From Candidatus Cryosericum terrychapinii (GTDB lineage Bacteria; Caldisericota; Caldisericia; Cryosericales; Cryosericaceae), in assembly GCF_003570925.1 (NCBI RefSeq), contig NZ_QXIS01000006.1:19417-83416 (forward strand): DNA of 64,000 nucleotides, read 5' to 3'. Below, piece by piece: positions 1 to 8,940 of this stretch (position 1 is its first letter; the number at the start of each line of letters is the position of its first letter). The notes beneath the pieces were generated by a model. It searched no databases and was not told where the DNA came from. It worked only from the letters and a program-made list of their open reading frames with translations. The position numbers were made by a program, and so were the translations under genes.

Positions 1-355
1 ATGCGCGTCAGACCTGCAACAATTGCATTGTTGATCGAGAATTTTGGGTCAAACATAGAGGCCTCCTTTGTCCAGTATAGTCAAGTGGCGGACTGGTGCC
101 AGCTTGCTGGTTCGTCATGCCCGCGCAGGTGGCTTATCCTTCACTCCCCCGAGCCCTTTTGTCCCTCGTTATTATCGTGAAGTGCCCATATCCGATAATA
201 AGACGTCGATTTGCACTCCATATTGTCGGTAACAATAACAACAATCCGAGCAAAAAGGACGGCAAGCGATATAGTAGATATCTGTGAGATCGATGCAGCA
301 GAAATCTGTGAGATCGATCTTCTTGCAAGTCCAATATTCATGATGGGAGGAAAAG
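1..355. other. Leader region before the first gene; no gene recognised
   Basis: No convincing coding sequence is seen here. The short reading frames on both strands resemble no family and lack ribosome-binding sites. The stretch contains a 15-bp direct repeat, ATCTGTGAGATCGAT, at 280-294 and 304-318, with a 24-bp period. It lies just upstream of the first hydrolase gene and could be an operator, but I have no second site to support that. The sequence around 112-129 weakly resembles the inverted-repeat element seen at 43427. Confidence 0.4.
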
Positions 356-1051
356 ATGGAAGATGAGAAGACTCCGACATTCAGGAAGTTCCTGAACCCC
401 AACTTTGAAGTGTATCCCGAAGGTGATTACTGGGAGAAGTTCAAACTGCTGAAGGCCAAGACGGCGCTGCTGATCATCGACGTTCAGAACCACGATCAGG
501 ACCTGGCTGTCGAGCTCAGGAATGCAGGCAACAGTTACCTGTACGACCGACTGAACGGGATGGTCATTCCAAATGCCAAGCGACTCCTCACGTTCTTCCG
601 CGACCAGCAGATGGTCGTCACATTCGCAACGCTGGGCAATCAGCGCGCAGACGGCCGTGACCGTTCGCCTACCCAGGCCAGACCGGGCTGGAACTATACC
701 CTGCTCAAGATTGGCTCGACGGAACAGGAGGTTGTCGATGATCTGAAGCCGAGAGAAGGCGAGGTCGTCGTCTGCAAGACCACGGACAGCACGGTGATGG
801 GCACTCAGTACGGTCACATCCTGAGATGGATGGGCATCGAGTACGTGGTGGTCGGTGGTTTGTTCACGGATCAGTGCGTTTCCAGCACCGTGCGCGACTT
901 GTCGGACTGGGGCTATACCGTCTTCCTGGTGGAGGATGCCACGTCGGCCATCAACGCCGACCTTCAGGTCTGGGAGACTAGGATGCTCAACCAGATCTAC
1001 TGCAAGGTGGTCTCAACGGAAGAAGTACTCCAGGACCTGGCGGCACAATAG
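356..1051 (+). CDS. Isochorismatase-family cysteine hydrolase
   Basis: This is a 231-residue Rossmann-like hydrolase of the isochorismatase/nicotinamidase superfamily. The catalytic triad of the family is visible: Asp42 in LLIIDVQN, Lys141 in VVVCKTTDST and Cys174 in FTDQCVSSTVRD. The family attacks amide or enol-ether bonds through the cysteine, and the substrate cannot be read from the sequence. A ribosome-binding site GGGAGG lies 5 nt before the ATG. The N-terminal ~30 residues extend beyond the minimal domain, as in several N-carbamoyl-type members. It is convergent with a second member of the same superfamily at 1187-1726, but the two share little beyond the motifs and are not a recent duplication. 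Confidence 0.88.
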   Translation: MEDEKTPTFRKFLNPNFEVYPEGDYWEKFKLLKAKTALLIIDVQNHDQDLAVELRNAGNSYLYDRLNGMVIPNAKRLLTFFRDQQMVVTFATLGNQRADGRDRSPTQARPGWNYTLLKIGSTEQEVVDDLKPREGEVVVCKTTDSTVMGTQYGHILRWMGIEYVVVGGLFTDQCVSSTVRDLSDWGYTVFLVEDATSAINADLQVWETRMLNQIYCKVVSTEEVLQDLAAQ

Positions 1052-1090
1052 GAGGCTGCCAATCCGTCACTCCTCCCGAGCACTTCTTTC

Positions 1091-1131
1091 CAATGCCCCC
1101 GAGTATTTCTTCTTAATACGAGGGGTGCTTC
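1091..1131. terminator. Hairpin between convergent hydrolase genes
   Basis: An imperfect inverted repeat (CCCC...GTATT, short AT-rich loop, AATAC...GGGG) with a two-base internal mismatch sits between two convergent stop codons. It is a plausible bidirectional terminator, though no strong U-tract follows on either strand. Confidence 0.4.
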
Positions 1132-1149
1132 TGAGGGGTGCATTCGGCG

Positions 1150-1171
1150 CAGGCGGGAGTCCAGCTTGTTG
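1150..1171. repeat. Short dispersed repeat, copy 1
   Basis: CAGGCGGGAGTCCAG followed by a TTGTT-containing tail occurs here and again at 3649-3671 with two differences. Both copies lie just past the end of a gene. The core resembles the outer part of the GCGGGAATCCAG inverted-repeat element at 43427-43454, so these may be decayed half-copies. Confidence 0.45.
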
Positions 1172-1186
1172 CTTATGCTCTCGTGA

Positions 1187-1726
1187 TCACTTTGAGTCAG
1201 CCGCTCCAAAGTCCACGTCGGCGGTAGCCTGAAGGCGAACGATACCTCGGCTGAGCTTCGTGTTCCACTTGTCGATGATCTGCCCGCTGCCCGCGCTATT
1301 GGTACTGTGGGCATCCTGCACCAAGGTCACGTCGTAGCTCAGGGCATGGGCGCCCTTGCAGGTCGCTTGCACGCAGCCGTCCGTCACCAACCCCACGACG
1401 ATGATCCTGCTGACGCGCAGGGCGTCCAGGTCACTCTTGAGGCGTGTGTCCTCGAAGGCATTGCCGCGGTGCTTGCGGATGAAGTGGTCGGTCTTCCGCG
1501 GCTTCAACGCCGGATGCAGCTGCCATCCAATACTGCCCTCTATCAGTGTGGTCTTGGTTGAGTGCTGGACGTAGAACACCGGGGCGCCAGCGGCATGAGC
1601 GCGGTCGACGAGCGTGTTGATATTCTTTAGCACCAGATCTCCCTGGTAGACGGGCGTCGACTTCTCAAACAAGTCACATTGCACGTCGATGATGAGCAAT
1701 GCCGTTTTCGTACCGAGTTCTTTCAC
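1187..1726 (-). CDS. Isochorismatase-family cysteine hydrolase
   Basis: This is about 179 residues, a typical length for a minimal isochorismatase-fold hydrolase. Catalytic Asp is in LLIIDVQCD near residue 14, Lys in the DHFIRKHRGNAF segment and Cys in LVTDGCVQAT. I prefer the GTG at 1726, which has an AAGAGG ribosome-binding site, over the ATG at 1771. The ATG has none, and the segment between contains a TACAAT -10-like box. The start lies about 100 bp from the divergent toxin-antitoxin operon. The substrate is unknown. Confidence 0.85.
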   Translation of the reverse strand: MKELGTKTALLIIDVQCDLFEKSTPVYQGDLVLKNINTLVDRAHAAGAPVFYVQHSTKTTLIEGSIGWQLHPALKPRKTDHFIRKHRGNAFEDTRLKSDLDALRVSRIIVVGLVTDGCVQATCKGAHALSYDVTLVQDAHSTNSAGSGQIIDKWNTKLSRGIVRLQATADVDFGAADSK

Positions 1727-1778
1727 GTCGCGCCTCTTACATATTGTAACACGTTCCCCTTCCTGGGTCATCAGACTC

Positions 1779-1806
1779 TTGATTTACACCGCATGCTGTG
1801 TAAAAT
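1779..1806 (+). promoter_or_regulatory. Promoter of the toxin-antitoxin operon
   Basis: TTGATT (1779-1784) and TAAAAT (1801-1806) are separated by 16 nt and lie 20 nt upstream of the antitoxin start, with an AGGAGG ribosome-binding site in between. Confidence 0.6.
1783..1804. promoter_or_regulatory. Dyad operator overlapping the TA promoter
   Basis: TTTACAC and GTGTAAA form perfect 7-bp arms around a GCATGC core, giving a nearly perfect 22-bp palindrome that covers the promoter spacer and part of the -10 box. The position is what one expects of an autoregulatory operator bound by the antitoxin or the TA complex. Binding itself is an inference. Confidence 0.55.
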
Positions 1807-1826
1807 GTCTACAGGAGGTCCAGAAG

Positions 1827-2219
1827 ATGAGTATCGTCGTTCGCACGATTCATGGAAGACAGTATGCGTATGTCTCTCGACGCGAGGGCAAGCGCATGAT
1901 TCAGACCTACCTTGGTCCCATGAGCAGGCCGGACGTTCAGGCTGCTGTCGACGGCTTGTTCGAAGAGAAGGGGATCCCTGAGCGCCTGCGCCGTCTGTTT
2001 TGGGACACAGATCCCGAATCGCTGGATCTCTCCCGGCATGCGACCGCCATCATTGAACGCGTCCTCGAGATGGGAGACCTGCAGGACGTGCGATGGCTGC
2101 AGCATCGTTATACCGGCACCACGATCGCGCAGGTCCTGACGCTTTCCAAAGGACTCTCACCACGCTCGCGGGTATTCTGGAACCTGTGGTTCGGCAGGGA
2201 GGAGCCCTGTGCACCCTGA
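1827..2219 (+). CDS. DUF6922-type antitoxin, partner of an AbiEii-like toxin
   Basis: This is about 130 residues, counted from the ATG at 1827, which has the ribosome-binding site ACAGGAGG. The upstream ATG at 1689 lies inside the promoter region and is rejected. The first ~35 residues are a basic beta-rich segment (RTIHGRQYAYVSRREGKR). The C-terminal half (ATAIIERVLEMGDLQDVRWL ... FWNLWF) resembles DUF6922, small proteins commonly encoded just before AbiEii-like nucleotidyltransferases. The gene overlaps the toxin by 11 nt, consistent with translational coupling. The role as neutralising and autoregulatory antitoxin comes from this arrangement. No classical helix-turn-helix is evident. Confidence 0.72.
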   Translation: MSIVVRTIHGRQYAYVSRREGKRMIQTYLGPMSRPDVQAAVDGLFEEKGIPERLRRLFWDTDPESLDLSRHATAIIERVLEMGDLQDVRWLQHRYTGTTIAQVLTLSKGLSPRSRVFWNLWFGREEPCAP

Positions 2220-2874
2220 ATGTCTGCGGCCCGAAGCCGCACGCCTCCTGCCCGTCGTCGCCAAGGCTCTCCAACCGTTTAACCCAATCCTGGCAGGGGG
2301 TACTGCTCTTGCATTGCAGGTGGGCCACCGTGTGTCCGTCGACTTTGACTTCTTCACCGGGAACGAATTCGACCCTGCTGCCATCCTTCGGGTTGTGCAG
2401 GCAACCTCAGCAGAGGTCCAGTCGCTGAAGTTGGAACCGGGGACGGCGGTGATGATCGTGGACGGGGTCAAGGTATCACTGTTCCAGTATCCGTACCCCT
2501 TTGCCGAGCCCATGGAGTTGTTCAACGGAACGAAGGTTGCAGGCATCGTCGACATTACCGGGATGAAGCTCATCGCTATCATGCAGCGTGGGGCCAGGCG
2601 CGACTTCGTGGATCTCTACACAGTGCTCAAGACGACACCATTTCGCGTCGTCGCGCACAACGCCGTCCAACGCTTTGGTCCAACCCTCATCGAACCGGTC
2701 GTCATCGGCAAGGCGCTCGCCTGGTTTGCCGACGCAGACGCGCAACCAGACCCCATGTATCTCGGAAAGCCCCTGCAGTGGTCGGCCATCAAGCGGTTCT
2801 TCCGCTCCAGTGTGTCGCAGTTTGTCCTTGACCTTGAGGCAGAACGGGTAGACTCAGTGCGCGGGCAACTGTAG
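2209..2874 (+). CDS. AbiEii/AbiGii-family nucleotidyltransferase toxin
   Basis: This is a 221-residue protein of the AbiEii/AbiGii toxin family (PF08843 type). The nucleotidyltransferase motif is clear: GGTALALQ, then R-x-S-x-DFDFF with the metal-binding aspartates, and the later DITGMKLIAIMQRGARRDFVDL segment typical of the family. Characterised homologues of the AbiE and MenA type transfer nucleotides to RNA, including tRNA acceptor ends in some cases, and stop growth. The start is GTG at 2209, inside the antitoxin gene, with GGGAGGAG 5 nt upstream. The length matches small stand-alone toxins. A role in abortive infection or plasmid-style stabilisation is inferred from family and neighbourhood. 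Confidence 0.85.
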   Translation: MHPECLRPEAARLLPVVAKALQPFNPILAGGTALALQVGHRVSVDFDFFTGNEFDPAAILRVVQATSAEVQSLKLEPGTAVMIVDGVKVSLFQYPYPFAEPMELFNGTKVAGIVDITGMKLIAIMQRGARRDFVDLYTVLKTTPFRVVAHNAVQRFGPTLIEPVVIGKALAWFADADAQPDPMYLGKPLQWSAIKRFFRSSVSQFVLDLEAERVDSVRGQL

Positions 2875-2915
2875 ACGTCAAGACGATATTCCAGAACGAG
2901 AGGGAGTGCACACCC

Positions 2916-3644
2916 ATGAATGACGTAAACGAGGTTATCAGGCAGCTCCGGGAGAGAAAGTCGGTACGCGTCTTTGAGGACAAAGTCATGCCCGATGCTG
3001 TCAAGAACGAGGTGATCGCGGCGGCCTTCGAAGCGCCGACTGCCGGCAACATGATGTTCTATACGATCATCGACGTGACCGATCAGAAGGTCAAGGATCA
3101 ACTGTCGGTGCTGTGCGACCATCAGCCCTTCATCGCCAAGGCCCCGCTCGTTCTCGTGTTCCTTGCCGATTATCAGCGGTGGTACGAGACCTACCGGGCG
3201 GCCGGACTTATCGTGCGCAAGCCAGCCGTTGGCGACTTGATGCTCGCTTGTGCGGACGCGTTCATCGCTGCACAGAACAGCGTGGTGGCCGCCCAGTCAC
3301 TGGGGCTCGGTTCCTGCTACATCGGCGACGTCCTCGAGAACTGCGAACAAGTGAGGGCACTGCTCTCGCTGCCCGAATTCGTGATGCCTGCGGCCGTGGT
3401 TGTGTATGGTTATCCGACAAAACAGCAGCTTGATCGCAAGAAGCCCGCGCGTTTTGGCAAGAGCCATATCGTCCATGAGAACGGCTACCGGAAAATGGAA
3501 GCCGATGAGCTCCTTGGGATGCACAGCGAGCGGGGCGACAAGGAGAGCATCGAAGCGCTCTGCAAACGGAAGTACATGTCCGATTTCAGCGCCGAGATGA
3601 CCCGGTCAGTGGCGGAGTATCTGAGGAACTTCAGCGACCGGTAA
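2916..3644 (+). CDS. Nitroreductase-family flavoprotein
   Basis: This is a 242-residue FMN-dependent nitroreductase-fold oxidoreductase. Family features are RKSVRVFEDKVM near residue 15, the EAPTAGNMMFYTI segment that contributes to flavin binding, and the GLGSCYIGDVLENCEQVRALL block near residue 130. The C-terminal ~45 residues (MHSERGDKES ... YLRNFSDR) form an extension seen in some NfsA-like or FMN-reductase members. A moderate GAGGGAG ribosome-binding site precedes the ATG. It is monocistronic between the toxin gene and the restriction gene. Electron donor and substrate are unknown. Confidence 0.85.
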   Translation: MNDVNEVIRQLRERKSVRVFEDKVMPDAVKNEVIAAAFEAPTAGNMMFYTIIDVTDQKVKDQLSVLCDHQPFIAKAPLVLVFLADYQRWYETYRAAGLIVRKPAVGDLMLACADAFIAAQNSVVAAQSLGLGSCYIGDVLENCEQVRALLSLPEFVMPAAVVVYGYPTKQQLDRKKPARFGKSHIVHENGYRKMEADELLGMHSERGDKESIEALCKRKYMSDFSAEMTRSVAEYLRNFSDR

Positions 3645-3648
3645 CCCT

Positions 3649-3671
3649 CAGGCGGGAGTCCAGTTTGTTTC
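3649..3671. repeat. Short dispersed repeat, copy 2
   Basis: Nearly identical to 1150-1171 and likewise placed immediately after a gene end, here 5 nt past the nitroreductase stop. Confidence 0.45.
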
Positions 3672-3725
3672 ATTTTGCGCTACAATGCTTGACATAGAGA
3701 CGTTCGGTGGACCCAGGGAGGGATC

Positions 3726-6700
3726 ATGACGTTCAGGGCATCGGTGGAAAGGTATCTGGGGGCGGTCGCGCAGCAGTATCACCGCGGCGACGCGCGCGAG
3801 GAGTCATATTATGACGTGCTCAAGCAGCTCTGGGAGGAGCTGGGGTCGCAGCTCAGCAGCGCGCACGCGACGCTGACCGTCCTCCCTCGTCAGACTGAGG
3901 CAGGCAACCCCGACATGCGTGTCTGGAGTGGGCAGCAGCACATCACCGGCTACATCGAGGCCAAGGAGCCGGGCGTCACCAACCTGGACCACGTCGAAGT
4001 CAGCGAGCAGCTCAAGCGGTACCGCGCCGCCTTCCCCAACGTCATCGTCACCAACTTCCTGGAGTTCCGCCTCTACCGCTTTGGACAGCCGATGGGTCAA
4101 CCCGTGACCATCGGGTCCCTGCAGGCGCTGCAAGCGGGCATGAAGGTACCCTTGCAGCACGAGGAGCAGTTCCGCGAACTCGTGGAACGTTTCTTCGACT
4201 TCCAGCTGCCCCGCGCCTACACAGCCCAGACGCTGGCAGTGGCGCTGGCCGATCGCACGCGCTTCCTGCAGCAGCAGGTGCTGGCACAGCTGGTGGACGA
4301 TGAGGACCACAAGCTTAACAGCGAACTCGTCAACCTGCTGGCAGAATTCAAGCAAGTCCTCATGTCCGACCTGACCAGCGATACTTTTGCCGACCTCTAC
4401 GCACAGACCATCACCTACGGCCTGTTCGCGGCGCGCATGCGCGTGACCGGCACCTTTACCCGCGAGACTGCGCTCAATGGCATCCCGGCGACCATCGGCA
4501 TCCTGCGCAAGTTGTTCAAGTACATCTCCATTGGCGATACTCCCGAACGCCTGCGCGTCATCATCGACGACATCGCGGATGTGCTGGCAGTTGCCGATAC
4601 GGATACGGTGTTCAAGGGCTACGGCAAGAACGGTCGTGACCCGGTGGCCGACTTCTATGAGACCTTCCTCGGCGAATATGACCCTGCCAAGAGGAAGCAG
4701 CACGGTGTCTACTACACGCCTCAGCCCGTGGTCAGCTACATCGTCCGCAGCGTAGACCAGATCCTGCGCGACTCCTTTGGCAAGCCCGACGGCCTGGCCG
4801 ACCCCAGCGTCACCGTCCTCGATCCTGCAGCGGGTACCATGACCTTCCCTGCCACTGCCGTGCGCCTGGCTGCCGAGACCTACAAGGCCAAGTACGGTGA
4901 CGGCAGTCTGGACAGCTGGATCAAGGGGCATGTGCTGCGCGACTTCTATGCCTTTGAGCTGATGATGGCCCCGTATGCCATCGGTCATCTGCGCATGGGC
5001 ACCCTGCTCACTGAACTGGGCTACACCATGAGCACCGACGACCGCTTCAAGCTGTACCTCACCAATACGCTGGACGTCAGCACGGCCGAGCAGAACCCCA
5101 TCCCCGGCCTATCGCCCCTGGCGGACGAATCCCACATGGCCGAGGCCGTGAAGACCACTCAGCCGGTCCTGGTGATCATGGGCAATCCGCCGTACTCGGG
5201 CACCAGCAGCAACAAGGGCGCGTGGATCTCAGCCCTCATCGACGACTACAAGAAGGTGGACGGCAAGCCCCTGGACGAGAAGAACCCCAAGTGGTTACAA
5301 GACGACTACGTCAAGTTCATCCGCTTTGCGCAGTGGAAGATCGACCAGGCAGGTGAGGGCGTCCTCGGGTTCATCACCAACCACAGCTACCTGGACAACC
5401 CGACGTTCCGTGGCATGCGTCAGTCGCTGATGGCATCCTTCGACCAGTTGCACATCCTCAATCTGCATGGCAATTCGCTCAAGAAGGAGCAGTGCCCCGA
5501 CGGTAGCAAAGACGAAAACGTATTCGACATCATGCAGGGAGTCGCGATTATTCTTGCAGTGAAACGAAATGGTGTTCCAAAAGGTATCTGGTACAGCGAT
5601 CTGTGGGGCAGCCGTGATGCCAAATATACCGTCCTGAGCAATGATCAGATGACGCAGACGGCATGGCAGGAGCTGACACCGCGTGGCGATATGTACCTCT
5701 TTGTTCCGCAGGATGCCACACTGGCGGCAGAATACGAACAATGGCCTAAAGTGACCGAGATTTTCCCTGTATCAAGTGTTGGGATTGTCACCGCCCGCGA
5801 CGAATTGACGATCCAGTTTACGCCCGAGCAGGTGTGGCAGACGGTCAACAGGTTCATCAGCATGCCACCCGAAGAAGCACGGGAAGCATTTCACTTGGGC
5901 AAAGACGCCCAAGACTGGAAGGTACAACTTGCACAGGACGACATCCGGCGGAGCGGTCCAAAGCTAGAGAATGTCGTGCCGGTCCTCTACCGTCCCCTGG
6001 ATATCCGGTACACCTACTACACAGGACAATCTCGTGGGTTCATCTGTAGGCCACGTGCAGAAGTGATGAGAAACATGCTGCGGCCGAATACTGCCCTCGT
6101 AGTGCCGCGTCAATGCAAGGAACAACCGGGAGCTTTCGCTTGTTCGTCTATAGCTGGACACAAGACTGTGGATGCATATGACATCAACTACTTGTTTCCT
6201 CTGTACTGCTATGATACATCGTTGTCTGCCGACATCGACGCGATCGAGAACATCAGTGCAACTGGCACCCATCGTCTCGCTAACCTGGGTCCAGCTGTTG
6301 CAGCGAATGTAGCTAAGGATCTGGGGTTCATCATGACTTCAGATGGCCACGGCGATTTGGCTCACGGTTCGATGGGACCCGAAGACCTGTTCGCGTACAT
6401 CTATGCGGTGCTGTATTCGCCTGCCTACCGCACACGCTACGCCGAGTTCCTCAAGGCGGACTTCCCGCGCATCCCGTTCACCAAGGATCGTGACACCTTC
6501 CTCAAGTTGGCTGGGCTTGGTCAGCAGCTCATTGACCTGCACCTGATGCGTTCGCCCGAGCTTGACAACCCCATCAGCCGCTTCTGCGGCAAGGGCGATA
6601 GTGCTGTCACCAAGGTCGAGTACGACGCGGACCGTGGGCGCGTCGCCATTAACCCCACCCAGTACTTCGACAGCGTCACCCCAGAGCTCTGGACCTACCA

Positions 6701-6878
6701 GATCGGCGGTTACCAAGCCCTCGCCAAATGGCTCAAAGATCGCAAAGGTCGCTTCCTCACCAGCGCCGACACCATCCACTACTCTCGCATCGCCACTGCA
6801 CTTTCCGATACTGTGAAACTGCAGGAACAGATTAACCGAATCCTCGGAAGGACGCTAGGAGAGACAGCTCATGTCTGA
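3726..6878 (+). CDS. Type IIG/ISP-like restriction-modification enzyme (PD-ExK nuclease + N6-adenine methylase)
   Basis: This 1050-residue single polypeptide combines cleavage, modification and target recognition. The N-terminal domain shows a PD-(D/E)xK nuclease signature: Asp63 in GNPDMRVW, then Glu78-x-Lys80 in YIEAKEPG. A helical connector follows. The methylase has motif I near residue 365 (VLDPAAGTM) and motif IV NPPYSG near 489, which identifies an N6-adenine methyltransferase. The C-terminal ~350 residues resemble the LlaBIII-type specificity domain. The large helicase domain of true type ISP enzymes is absent, so it reads as a type IIG-like enzyme. It overlaps the downstream HEPN gene by 8 nt. 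The nuclease residues look intact. Confidence 0.88.
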   Translation: MTFRASVERYLGAVAQQYHRGDAREESYYDVLKQLWEELGSQLSSAHATLTVLPRQTEAGNPDMRVWSGQQHITGYIEAKEPGVTNLDHVEVSEQLKRYRAAFPNVIVTNFLEFRLYRFGQPMGQPVTIGSLQALQAGMKVPLQHEEQFRELVERFFDFQLPRAYTAQTLAVALADRTRFLQQQVLAQLVDDEDHKLNSELVNLLAEFKQVLMSDLTSDTFADLYAQTITYGLFAARMRVTGTFTRETALNGIPATIGILRKLFKYISIGDTPERLRVIIDDIADVLAVADTDTVFKGYGKNGRDPVADFYETFLGEYDPAKRKQHGVYYTPQPVVSYIVRSVDQILRDSFGKPDGLADPSVTVLDPAAGTMTFPATAVRLAAETYKAKYGDGSLDSWIKGHVLRDFYAFELMMAPYAIGHLRMGTLLTELGYTMSTDDRFKLYLTNTLDVSTAEQNPIPGLSPLADESHMAEAVKTTQPVLVIMGNPPYSGTSSNKGAWISALIDDYKKVDGKPLDEKNPKWLQDDYVKFIRFAQWKIDQAGEGVLGFITNHSYLDNPTFRGMRQSLMASFDQLHILNLHGNSLKKEQCPDGSKDENVFDIMQGVAIILAVKRNGVPKGIWYSDLWGSRDAKYTVLSNDQMTQTAWQELTPRGDMYLFVPQDATLAAEYEQWPKVTEIFPVSSVGIVTARDELTIQFTPEQVWQTVNRFISMPPEEAREAFHLGKDAQDWKVQLAQDDIRRSGPKLENVVPVLYRPLDIRYTYYTGQSRGFICRPRAEVMRNMLRPNTALVVPRQCKEQPGAFACSSIAGHKTVDAYDINYLFPLYCYDTSLSADIDAIENISATGTHRLANLGPAVAANVAKDLGFIMTSDGHGDLAHGSMGPEDLFAYIYAVLYSPAYRTRYAEFLKADFPRIPFTKDRDTFLKLAGLGQQLIDLHLMRSPELDNPISRFCGKGDSAVTKVEYDADRGRVAINPTQYFDSVTPELWTYQIGGYQALAKWLKDRKGRFLTSADTIHYSRIATALSDTVKLQEQINRILGRTLGETAHV

Positions 6879-8388
6879 CGAAGGCATCCTTCATCAGCTT
6901 CGCCAAGCTGGCGGCATAAGGGGAAAATGGCGGTCTCCTGAGACCCCAGACGAGACAATCCGCGGTACGTTGTTGCTGACCGGCGATGGGCGCATGGAGC
7001 TGACGATTGACCGAGATGTCAACCCCGTTGAAAGTCTTGGTTCTATATTCTCGTTCCGCAGTGAATCCATACCTCTCCTCATTGGCCTGCTCAATGAAGG
7101 CACCCCCAGTACACTGAAAGGACTAGTTCAGACCTCCACGCTTCCATACAGCTTCTCTGCACAAGTACTGTCACCAGTATTCTCCGTGCAATACGCTTTC
7201 TTTGGAGCACAGATAGACAATCTTGCCGAGTTTAGGGTTCGGGACGTCTCTGTTTCACTTCCAGTCCTCATGGATTGGAGCAATGTCGCCTGCTGTTCTG
7301 CATCATTTCAACAAGAGAAGTTCCTCATGGAGGCACAATACCGCCAAACACTCCCGTTTGGAGACTATGGGAATTTCGCTGCAAGTATTCACATCAATGC
7401 ACTGTGTTCCATGAGTGGAATGCGATCACAAGTGCCATCCGTAACGCCACGCGCGGAGATCGAAGTTGCGTTTTCTGACCAGCCGCTGTTCGAGTCTGTC
7501 ACGCGGCTTATACCCCTGATTCTGAACTTCTTCTCCCTTGCGACGCTCAGTGCCGTCCGCGTTTCGTCTTTCTCTTGCGAAAGCGATTCAGCGAAGCGAA
7601 TGATGCCTACAGATAACGGAGAAAGACCTTACTACCATCCGATCACTGTGTGGTATCGCGGATTACCGCAAGATCTATCTTATGACGGCTTATCGGATAC
7701 AAACACATTCTTCACGTATTCCGACTTGAAAGAGTCAAGTACCTTGGACGCCCTTGTGAAAACTCTTGTCCGATACGATGAATTCGACCACCTCCTTCCT
7801 CTTCTTGTTCCTGAATCAGGCGATTTCCATTTGTATACTGGACAACGTTTTCTGAATGATGCACAATCGCTCGAGTACGTTGATAGAATGCTAGGCGACG
7901 ACGCTGTCTTACCCGTCGACGTCTTTGAAGCACTCAAAACAGACATGCTTGAGTCAGTTCAAGCTCCAACCCGAAAATGGATAGACGACAACCTGCATCT
8001 GGAATACGCCAATGAGCCGAATTTGAGGAACAGAGTCAAGAACATTGCCCGACAGAATGCAGAATTATTGCAGACTACTTTGGATGACCAAAAGGGGTTC
8101 GTTGACAATGTTGTAAGGACTCGCAATTACTTGGTGCATCTTGATAGTGCGGCGAGAAAGGGGGCAGTTCTCGATGCCAGACTGGTCGATCTCACAAATA
8201 AGGTAGAAGCTCTTGCTCGAATTTCGTTCCTGCGAGTGATCGGATTCTCTGAGGGCGATCTTGAGAGGCTGTTTAGTCATAATGAGCGACAGTACATTCA
8301 GGGCGTCAAAGATATATTTCACCCGTCAACCGCCGCGACGAACGTCAATGAGGCGAGACAAGCGGACGACACTTCGACCAGTAAATGA
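6871..8388 (+). CDS. ApeA-like HEPN-domain defence protein
   Basis: This 505-residue protein starts inside the 3' end of the restriction gene. The N-terminal ~300 residues are beta-rich, beginning GKWRSPETPDETIRGTLLLT, and resemble the ApeA N-terminal domain. The C-terminal part is helical with the HEPN ribonuclease signature R-x4-H at RNYLVH (Arg418 to His423), including the polar residue after Arg that active HEPN domains favour. HEPN proteins of the ApeA class are linked to abortive anti-phage responses. Here it may guard the linked restriction enzyme or act as a second layer. Assignment to ApeA is by motif and layout, not by alignment. Confidence 0.72.
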   Translation: MSDEGILHQLRQAGGIRGKWRSPETPDETIRGTLLLTGDGRMELTIDRDVNPVESLGSIFSFRSESIPLLIGLLNEGTPSTLKGLVQTSTLPYSFSAQVLSPVFSVQYAFFGAQIDNLAEFRVRDVSVSLPVLMDWSNVACCSASFQQEKFLMEAQYRQTLPFGDYGNFAASIHINALCSMSGMRSQVPSVTPRAEIEVAFSDQPLFESVTRLIPLILNFFSLATLSAVRVSSFSCESDSAKRMMPTDNGERPYYHPITVWYRGLPQDLSYDGLSDTNTFFTYSDLKESSTLDALVKTLVRYDEFDHLLPLLVPESGDFHLYTGQRFLNDAQSLEYVDRMLGDDAVLPVDVFEALKTDMLESVQAPTRKWIDDNLHLEYANEPNLRNRVKNIARQNAELLQTTLDDQKGFVDNVVRTRNYLVHLDSAARKGAVLDARLVDLTNKVEALARISFLRVIGFSEGDLERLFSHNERQYIQGVKDIFHPSTAATNVNEARQADDTSTSK

Positions 8389-8940
8389 TTTCTTTCACCT
8401 AATCGGAAACCTGATGCGATTCTGGTTTGGGTCACGCGTGTCATGCTGGGGGAGACTCTGCACGGTACGGGGGGCAGCCCGACAAATGCGAGAAACTTGC
8501 CCCGGAACTGCAATCCCACAGTGGTCGATGAACCCTCGGGCCAGTGCCGATTTCTGAGAACGGTTTTGTAGCTGTCCTCGAATGGTGGTCCAGATCGCCA
8601 ACCTCATAATCACGAGGATCTCGCCGGGAAGCGCCCCCGTGGAGAGGTTGCGAAGGAGTCACGTGCGGATAGGTACATTCAGCTTGCAGTCAATTCTTTG
8701 TGGCAGGAAACGCCATCTGCTCGCGCTCTGGATGTCTCTCGCCTGGCATAGACAGTCGACGACATGCACCGAGTCGCGGTGATCGTCCGATCCGTGGCCA
8801 GCCGACAGTGACGCTTTACGACAAGCAAGGACGATGAACTAGGCTTCAGATCGCTCGACTTCCATCCTCCGCGGCCGTCGTCTCAGTATCGTCGCTTTCG
8901 TCAACCACAAACAAGGCTGTTGTTCAGGTTCTGGACCAGC
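8389..8940. other. Intergenic stretch between convergent defence operons
   Basis: About 550 bp lie between two convergent operons. The small frames on both strands have no ribosome-binding site and resemble nothing known. A 28-codon open stretch after about 8660 (ADRYIQLAVNSLWQE...) looks protein-like but has no usable start and may be a decayed gene fragment. I see no clear terminator. Confidence 0.35.

Noticed and set aside
3804..4988. 394-codon open frame antisense to the restriction-modification gene
   Set aside because: The plus-strand frame has clear nuclease and methylase motifs; the antisense frame has no recognisable domain and is a composition effect.
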